Shown piece after piece: positions 16,530 through 20,324 of a DNA stretch of 20,324 nucleotides. Both the position numbers and the translations under genes were made by a program. The notes beneath the pieces are model-generated. The model did not search any database and was not told the DNA's origin. It saw only the letters and a list, made by a program, of their open reading frames with translations. How positions within the stretch are numbered: position 1 is the first letter of the stretch; each line of letters begins with the position of its first letter. This DNA is from Leptolyngbya sp. SIO4C1 (lineage in GTDB: Bacteria > Cyanobacteriota > Cyanobacteriia > Phormidesmidales > Phormidesmidaceae), in NCBI GenBank assembly GCA_010671975.1, contig JAAHIA010000034.1, forward strand, positions 1 through 20,324, written 5' to 3'.

Positions 16530-16711
16530 GGCTCCCTTCTGAAAGGTAGCCAGCTCAACCATTCTAACGCCCTCACGCGAGGGATGGCGCGTTGAGCCAA
16601 TAGGAGGGGCTCAAACCTAGCCGTATTAGAAGCCAGACTGCTGACACAGACCGCCTTCGAGGGATGCAACGAAGCAGCAACGATTTTCGGCATTCTGCTT
16701 ATCCCTCGCGG
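16530..16711 (-). promoter_or_regulatory. Candidate CRISPR leader
   Basis: Gap of 182 bp between the leader-side repeat and the Csx3-ATPase stop codon. It holds hairpins CCCTC-ACGC-GAGGG (16570-16583) and TTGAGCC-9 nt-GGCTCAA (16592-16614). The motif CGAGGGATG occurs at 16578-16586 and 16658-16666, with an inverted near-copy at 16700-16708. On the minus strand TAATAC (~16621-16630) and TAGAAT (~16561-16566) are possible -10 boxes without matching -35 boxes. It is less A/T-rich than most leaders, so the assignment rests on array polarity. A 63-codon minus-strand frame here runs into the repeat and is not called a gene. Confidence 0.4.
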
Positions 16712-17623
16712 CTATCCTAGCTGACAGCTGCTCAAAACCGCAGCGAGCACAGCCGGTGGCAGCTCAGGCTCCCGCTCCACCCGCCACGGGCCTGCCACCA
16801 CTTCCAACAGCGGCGCTTGCTTCACAATTGTCTGCGTGGGTTCCAACACGCTGTGAATCACCGCCAGTGGTTCTAAATGAGGCCGACAAAGCCCGTGCCA
16901 TTTAGCCACCTCATCCGGCAGGCGGCTAATCACAATGTAGTGACTGCACTGCTCTACCAGCGGCAGCTTTTCCGGCTGCGGCAGGCCGCCCACATCCACT
17001 AGCAAACAGTCCGTCAGCCGCCGCAGATTTTGCACCGTCCGTGCCTGCTGCTGAAAATAGCTTGGAATCAGCTTTGCCGTTGCTGGATCTTCATGAATGC
17101 GATACTCATTCTGCCGCACCAGAGACTCTACCAGCGCGCTATTCCCTGTCTCATAGGTCCAATTGCCCTCACCATCCCAGCTAGCGCGATGCAAAAAGAC
17201 CCGTCGCTGCGGCTGCTGTAGCACCTGGCGCAGCGCATTCGAGAAGACACTCTTGCCGCTATTGGGCGGACCGCCGATCAAAATTGCCGGGCAGGGCGTC
17301 TGGTTGAGCCGCACCGGCACCGCATCGCCAACGGCTAGCTCAGCCACACGGCTGTGAACCACCACAATCTGCTGATCGCGCGCCGCATAGCAGCCGACCC
17401 AAGGCGCAGCCTGACACAGCCTCACCAGTCGAGCATAGAGCCAGATCGGAGCTTGACCAAAGATTACCACCTCGCGACTCAGATCTAGACTGACCGGTAG
17501 CTGAACAGCCGCGATCACATCCGGTGCCATCAAAATCTGTGGCTTGCTCAAGCTGATGCTCAGGGTTTGATAAGCCGTCTCGCCTGCGCTCAGGCGACTG
17601 ACCTCAAGCTGAATAAACCTCAT
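16712..17623 (-). CDS. csx3: Csx3 domain fused to P-loop ATPase (CRISPR-associated Csx3-AAA)
   Basis: Residues 1 to ~108 resemble a Csx3 domain, including the family core GQAPIWLYARLV and a VVVHS strand. Residues ~112-303 look like a P-loop ATPase with Walker A GPPNSGKS (118-125) and a Walker B-like LLVDVGG strand (~207-213). Stand-alone Csx3/Crn3 degrades cyclic oligoadenylate, the second messenger of type III CRISPR; the ATPase-fused form is known in cyanobacteria without a settled function. In this copy the positions matching the archaeal catalytic set (H57, H60, D69, R71, H80 of A. fulgidus Csx3, from memory) read R, Q, A, R, H, so the nuclease site looks degenerate. ATG at 17623 is preferred over TTG at 17635; it overlaps the end of the upstream csx3 by 20 bp, implying translational coupling. 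Confidence 0.85.
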   Translation of the reverse strand: MRFIQLEVSRLSAGETAYQTLSISLSKPQILMAPDVIAAVQLPVSLDLSREVVIFGQAPIWLYARLVRLCQAAPWVGCYAARDQQIVVVHSRVAELAVGDAVPVRLNQTPCPAILIGGPPNSGKSVFSNALRQVLQQPQRRVFLHRASWDGEGNWTYETGNSALVESLVRQNEYRIHEDPATAKLIPSYFQQQARTVQNLRRLTDCLLVDVGGLPQPEKLPLVEQCSHYIVISRLPDEVAKWHGLCRPHLEPLAVIHSVLEPTQTIVKQAPLLEVVAGPWRVEREPELPPAVLAAVLSSCQLG

Positions 17624-17969
17624 CTGGAATCTCAACTACCAATATTTGACCAATCTCGACCTGCGGCGAATGCGTTTCGACCACCACCGCCCCCCCCGAG
17701 CGCGGTGAATCATTGCCTAGGCGCGGGTCAAAGCAGGCTACCCAGGCTGCGGTATGGCAGGCATGCACCAGATAGCCATACAGCCAAATCGGCGCTTTAC
17801 CCTCAATTACGATGCCCTGGCTCCACACGATACCCTGCGGCAATGCTAACCCCTTCAAATCGGCTGCCCGAATCAGCCCGCTCGGGTCCGTAATGCGCAG
17901 ATGCAAATGCTGATAGGGCAAACCTGTTGTCGTTTTATGTGACGCGATCGCAAGTTCAATGGCAGACAT
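17604..17969 (-). CDS. csx3: Stand-alone Csx3 (ring-nuclease-type CRISPR accessory protein)
   Basis: A 121-residue Csx3-family protein. The core GKAPIWLYGYLVHACH-x8-DPRLG and the AVVVETHS strand align with A. fulgidus Csx3, and all five positions of the proposed cyclic-oligoadenylate active site are kept: H69, H72, D81, R83 and H100. An insertion of about eight residues (NDSPRSGG) separates the DPRLG loop from the following strand. From the family, the predicted role is to bind or cut cyclic tetra-adenylate and so switch off type III CRISPR effectors. The frame opens to a more upstream codon (18026), but that part is translated purine-rich repeat; ATG at 17969 starts at the family N-terminus. 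It is first in a two-gene minus-strand unit and divergent from the WYL gene. Confidence 0.82.
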   Translation of the reverse strand: MSAIELAIASHKTTTGLPYQHLHLRITDPSGLIRAADLKGLALPQGIVWSQGIVIEGKAPIWLYGYLVHACHTAAWVACFDPRLGNDSPRSGGAVVVETHSPQVEIGQILVVEIPDEVYSA

Positions 17970-18146
17970 GGGGAGAGGAATGAAGACAGAGGACGGAGGA
18001 CGGAAGGCGGAAGGCGAAAGAAACAAAGGGCGAATCTCCGTCCCTAAGGTAGCAAGTCTTGGAAGAGGTGACTTCCAAGCTACGGCAAAATAGACAGATG
18101 AGCCCGTCCTCCGTCCTCTATCCTCTTTCTTCTTTCTTTTCCTTCC
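17970..18146. promoter_or_regulatory. Divergent control region with nested inverted repeats
   Basis: The region separates csx3 (minus) from the WYL gene (plus). Perfect 16-bp arms at 17988-18003 (AGAGGACGGAGGACGG) and 18104-18119 form an outer inverted repeat. Inside lies CTTGGAAG-AGGTGA-CTTCCAAG (18058-18079), extended by GTAG/CTAC at 18049-18052 and 18080-18083 with a 5-nt bulge. The left side shares 17 of 18 bases with the element flanking the array (15459-15476). The divergent layout suggests it carries both promoters and possibly the operator of the WYL protein; no convincing -35/-10 pair is visible. Confidence 0.6.
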
Positions 18147-19556
18147 ATGTCCGAGGTGTTTTGGTCAGAGCTGCCTGAAATTGCTGTCCTACAGTGGCTA
18201 GCGCGAGGTCACCTCAAACAGCACTTGGCGCAGGCGCTGCGGCTGTGGATCTGGCTGCGGCTGCTGTACGACCCGAGGGTGAAAGCGCTCTCGCTGCCGG
18301 AGCCGTTTACCTATGCGCACTGTCGAGACGCGCTCTTTCTGGCGTCTCATCCGACCGACGATGCTAGGCCGACGCGGCACGACCCTGCCTGCCCCTGTGC
18401 GAAGACGATTGCCGCCTGGCTGTTTGCGCCGGAGCTGGGCTGGACGCAGGCGCGGTGGGAAACTAGCGTGGTTGACTATCAGAGAACGGAGGGCTATCAG
18501 CGATTCGAGGCTGAGCTAGCCCGGCATGGCCTGCTGCCTCGAGACTTCGAGCAGTTTCTCAACCAAACGCGACTGTTTGCGGTGACGCGGCGTACGCTGG
18601 CCTCAGACCTACAGCGGCTGGCTGAGCTGAAGTGGCTAAAGCCAGCTGGGCAAGCCTATGAGCGGGTGCAAAGCTGGCCGCCGCCGCCGGGCACAGCGAG
18701 AGTGCTAGCTGGCACTGAGGCCGCCTTTTTGACACAGCCCGATCTAGCCGCGATCGCAGACAGCCTCTCTCGTGAGATTGGCGGCCAGCGGCGCTTTTTT
18801 GTGCAGGTAGACTACGTCGTGCCGCAAGACCGACATGATCAGGTAGAAGACTGGCAGGCAGCGCTGCGCGAGCTGTGGCAGCAGTCGCCGGTGCCGCCGG
18901 TGCGGCTGCGCTACTGGAGCGCGTCGCATCTGGCGCAGTGCGAAGGAGTCGTCTATCCGGTGTGCCTTTACTACTATCGCCGCGGACCTTACCTATGCGG
19001 CTTTGGAGAAGTATCGGACAGCTCAGGCGCGATTGACTGGCGCAACTATCGGCTCGATCGAATTCAGTCGCTGCAGCCGCTGACCTGGCAGGCGGCTCAG
19101 GTGCCTGACGAGCTGCGAAACAGATACGAGCGCCGCACCCTGCCCACGCCGGATGAAATCGAACTGCGGATGGAAGCAGCCTGGGGGTTTGACTACTACC
19201 GACCGGCGCAGCGGCTGCTGCTGCGCTTTGACCAGACCTGGAACCAGCGCTATATTCGCAACTCGCTGCGCCATTCGACATTTGAGCGGGTGAGCTATCC
19301 CCAGGCTAAGCAGCTGATTGAAACCGAACTGGCCGGAAAGCAACGGGCTCACCTGCTGGCGCTGCTGGCCTCGCGCGCTGATGAGGATGCTTACTACCAG
19401 GCGATCTACCGGCAAGACGACCCAAACGTGAAACAGCGGCTGCGGGCCTGGCGACCCCATATCGAGATCTTACTGCCCTGGTCGCTGCGACAGCAGTTTG
19501 GGCGAGAGGTGGCGCAAGAGCAACAGTTTTATCAGGATATAGGGGATGAAGACTAA
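18147..19556 (+). CDS. wHTH-WYL regulator, CRISPR-associated (TIGR03985-like)
   Basis: A 469-residue protein of the type annotated as cyanobacterial CRISPR-associated TIGR03985 family. Residues ~130-170 look like a winged helix (VTRRTLASDLQRLAELKWLKP). Residues ~250-312 show a WYL domain, with VYPVCLYYYRRGPYLCGFGEV and the YRLDRIQSLQPL strand. Residues ~425-458 (RAWRPHIEILLPWSLRQQFGREV) match the WYL C-terminal extension. A CPC motif (C82, C84) lies in the N-terminal part. WYL proteins are ligand- or nucleic-acid-sensing regulators common in defence loci; a WYL protein of Synechocystis has been reported to repress a CRISPR locus. The likely role is repression or activation of the adjacent csx3/array genes. 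ATG at 18147 has no Shine-Dalgarno. The 3' end overlaps the HD gene by 11 bp. Confidence 0.8.
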   Translation: MSEVFWSELPEIAVLQWLARGHLKQHLAQALRLWIWLRLLYDPRVKALSLPEPFTYAHCRDALFLASHPTDDARPTRHDPACPCAKTIAAWLFAPELGWTQARWETSVVDYQRTEGYQRFEAELARHGLLPRDFEQFLNQTRLFAVTRRTLASDLQRLAELKWLKPAGQAYERVQSWPPPPGTARVLAGTEAAFLTQPDLAAIADSLSREIGGQRRFFVQVDYVVPQDRHDQVEDWQAALRELWQQSPVPPVRLRYWSASHLAQCEGVVYPVCLYYYRRGPYLCGFGEVSDSSGAIDWRNYRLDRIQSLQPLTWQAAQVPDELRNRYERRTLPTPDEIELRMEAAWGFDYYRPAQRLLLRFDQTWNQRYIRNSLRHSTFERVSYPQAKQLIETELAGKQRAHLLALLASRADEDAYYQAIYRQDDPNVKQRLRAWRPHIEILLPWSLRQQFGREVAQEQQFYQDIGDED

Positions 19557-20124
19557 CCCCGTGGTGTTGACTGCGGCCTTTGATCAGGCGCTGGCCTACG
19601 CGGCAGCGCTGCATCGCTATCAGCAGCGCAAGCTGACCGGGGTGCCCTACGTCGCGCATCTGATGGCTGTGGCGGCGCTGGTGCTCGAAGACGGCGGCGG
19701 CGAAATCGATGCGATCGCAGCCCTCCTGCATGACGCGGTTGAAGACCAGGGCGGGCTTGCTACGCTGCAGGCAATTTGCGATCGCTTTGGCCAGCCGGTT
19801 GCCGATCTAGTCTGGGGCTGCACCGAGCCGCCTCGGCTTGCATCCCGAACCTGGCGCGACCACAAGCGGCAGTATCTTGCCCAGATCGCCCAGGCCAGCC
19901 CAGCCGTACAGCGAATTATGCTGGCCGATAAGTTGCACAATGTGCGATCGCTGTGGGGGCTACTACAGCAGTATGGGCCAGGCGTTTGGCAACATTTCTC
20001 AGGTGGGCAGGAGAATACGCTGTGGCTCTACGGAGAGTATGCCAAGCTGTTTGAAACCGTGCGGCCTAGCTGGATGACAACAGAGCTGCAGCAGTTGACA
20101 CTGGCGCTGAAAGTCTCAGATTGA
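19546..20124 (+). CDS. Small HD-domain hydrolase resembling (p)ppGpp hydrolases
   Basis: A 192-residue HD hydrolase matching the hydrolase half of RelA/SpoT and single-domain alarmone hydrolases. Metal-site residues are H38 (YVAH), H62-D63 (LLHDAVED), E66-D67 and D128 (LADKLHN), with spacing from H38 to the HD pair (24) equal to that in Rel. R28-K29 and TGVPY lie where Rel binds the nucleotide base. No synthetase, TGS or ACT domain is present. Predicted reaction: removal of 3'-pyrophosphate from ppGpp or a related nucleotide; the real substrate is unproven. ATG at 19546 lies behind AGGGG and overlaps the WYL gene by 11 bp, so the two are probably translated together. It converges on a Uma2 remnant. 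Confidence 0.82.
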   Translation: MKTNPVVLTAAFDQALAYAAALHRYQQRKLTGVPYVAHLMAVAALVLEDGGGEIDAIAALLHDAVEDQGGLATLQAICDRFGQPVADLVWGCTEPPRLASRTWRDHKRQYLAQIAQASPAVQRIMLADKLHNVRSLWGLLQQYGPGVWQHFSGGQENTLWLYGEYAKLFETVRPSWMTTELQQLTLALKVSD

Positions 20125-20145
20125 TGAGCGAGAACCTGAACGCTG

Positions 20146-20324
20146 TTAAAACTTGTCTGGATTGACGCCCAGTTCTCGTAGTCGGGCAGCGAGGCGATAG
20201 ACTTGCTGCTTTTCATAGAGGTCATAGGCCGTGCTGCTGGCTGCGATTTTGACGATAAGCTCGGGGGCACCTTCGACATAGTCGTCTGCGCTGATGCGAG
20301 ACTGCCCGCCGCAGGCGGCTTGCA
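20146..20324 (-). pseudogene. Uma2 family nuclease remnant, internally deleted (5' end outside the window)
   Basis: The minus-strand frame reads CGGQSRISADDYVEGAPEL, then the Uma2 strand IVKIAASSTAYDLYEKQ, and then jumps to the C-terminal tail LAARLRELGVNPDKF and a TAA stop. The ~70 or more residues that normally lie between, including the K/EYW core, are missing. The strand normally reading VEI here reads VKI, losing the predicted catalytic glutamate. Deletion plus active-site change argue for a decayed gene, though the upstream part is not visible. It belongs to a different Uma2 subgroup from the gene at 338. Confidence 0.7.

Noticed and set aside
16502..16693. Minus-strand ATG frame of 63 codons between array and Csx3-ATPase
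   Set aside because: It runs into the terminal repeat, resembles no family I know, and occupies the expected leader.
18036..18053. CCTAAGGTAGC, an 11-mer shared with the conserved 23S rRNA site cut by I-CeuI
   Set aside because: The match does not extend to the flanks, no rRNA sequence surrounds it, and it lies within the inverted-repeat region; most likely chance.
18559..19281. Minus-strand 240-codon frame inside the WYL gene
   Set aside because: Ala/Ser/Pro/Arg-rich composition without motifs is typical of an antisense frame in G+C-rich coding DNA; the plus-strand WYL protein has clear domains.

Overview
The window reads as chromosome of a cyanobacterium of moderately high G+C. The palindrome GCGATCGC (HIP1) recurs throughout, inside genes and between them, and several genes are cyanobacterial markers: ndhM, a GlgA of the cyanobacterial type, and a WYL protein resembling the cyanobacterial CRISPR family TIGR03985. 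I cannot name the genus.

Positions 1-16,000 (approx.) are mostly housekeeping and conserved genes. The left edge holds the C-terminal end of D-Ala-D-Ala ligase, spliced to a 51-bp inverted copy of part of the next gene (a Uma2-type nuclease gene). Then come glgA (glycogen synthase), a ribosome-hibernation-type protein fused to a cold-shock domain, and hemC, all on the minus strand. A secreted TPR protein runs on the plus strand and meets a conserved hypothetical gene tail to tail. A signalling block follows on the minus strand: ndhM, a membrane-anchored PP2C phosphatase with a zinc ribbon, and a CHAT (caspase-like) protease with a C-terminal FHA domain. A histidine phosphatase and a one-TM protein run on the plus strand. 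A HerA-like ATPase (minus) and an SRPBCC/START-like protein (plus) complete this part.

Positions 15,437-20,124 are the accessory region and the most interesting part. A CRISPR array of 13 identical 36-nt repeats and 12 spacers (34-46 nt) is probably transcribed leftward. To its right lie a Csx3-ATPase fusion and a stand-alone Csx3 with overlapping ends, both on the minus strand. Divergent from these, on the plus strand, are a wHTH-WYL regulator and, overlapping its end by 11 bp, a small HD hydrolase with the metal-site layout of (p)ppGpp hydrolases. No Cas1, Cas2, Cas6, Cas10 or effector gene is present. The block is therefore an array plus regulatory and signalling accessory genes: a ring-nuclease-type protein, its catalytically degenerate ATPase-fused paralogue, a ligand-binding-type regulator and a nucleotide hydrolase. 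I infer a module that tunes second-messenger signalling of a type III CRISPR system encoded elsewhere. Two related purine/pyrimidine-rich inverted-repeat elements lie at both ends of the array-csx3 segment.

The right edge holds a truncated, internally deleted Uma2 remnant.
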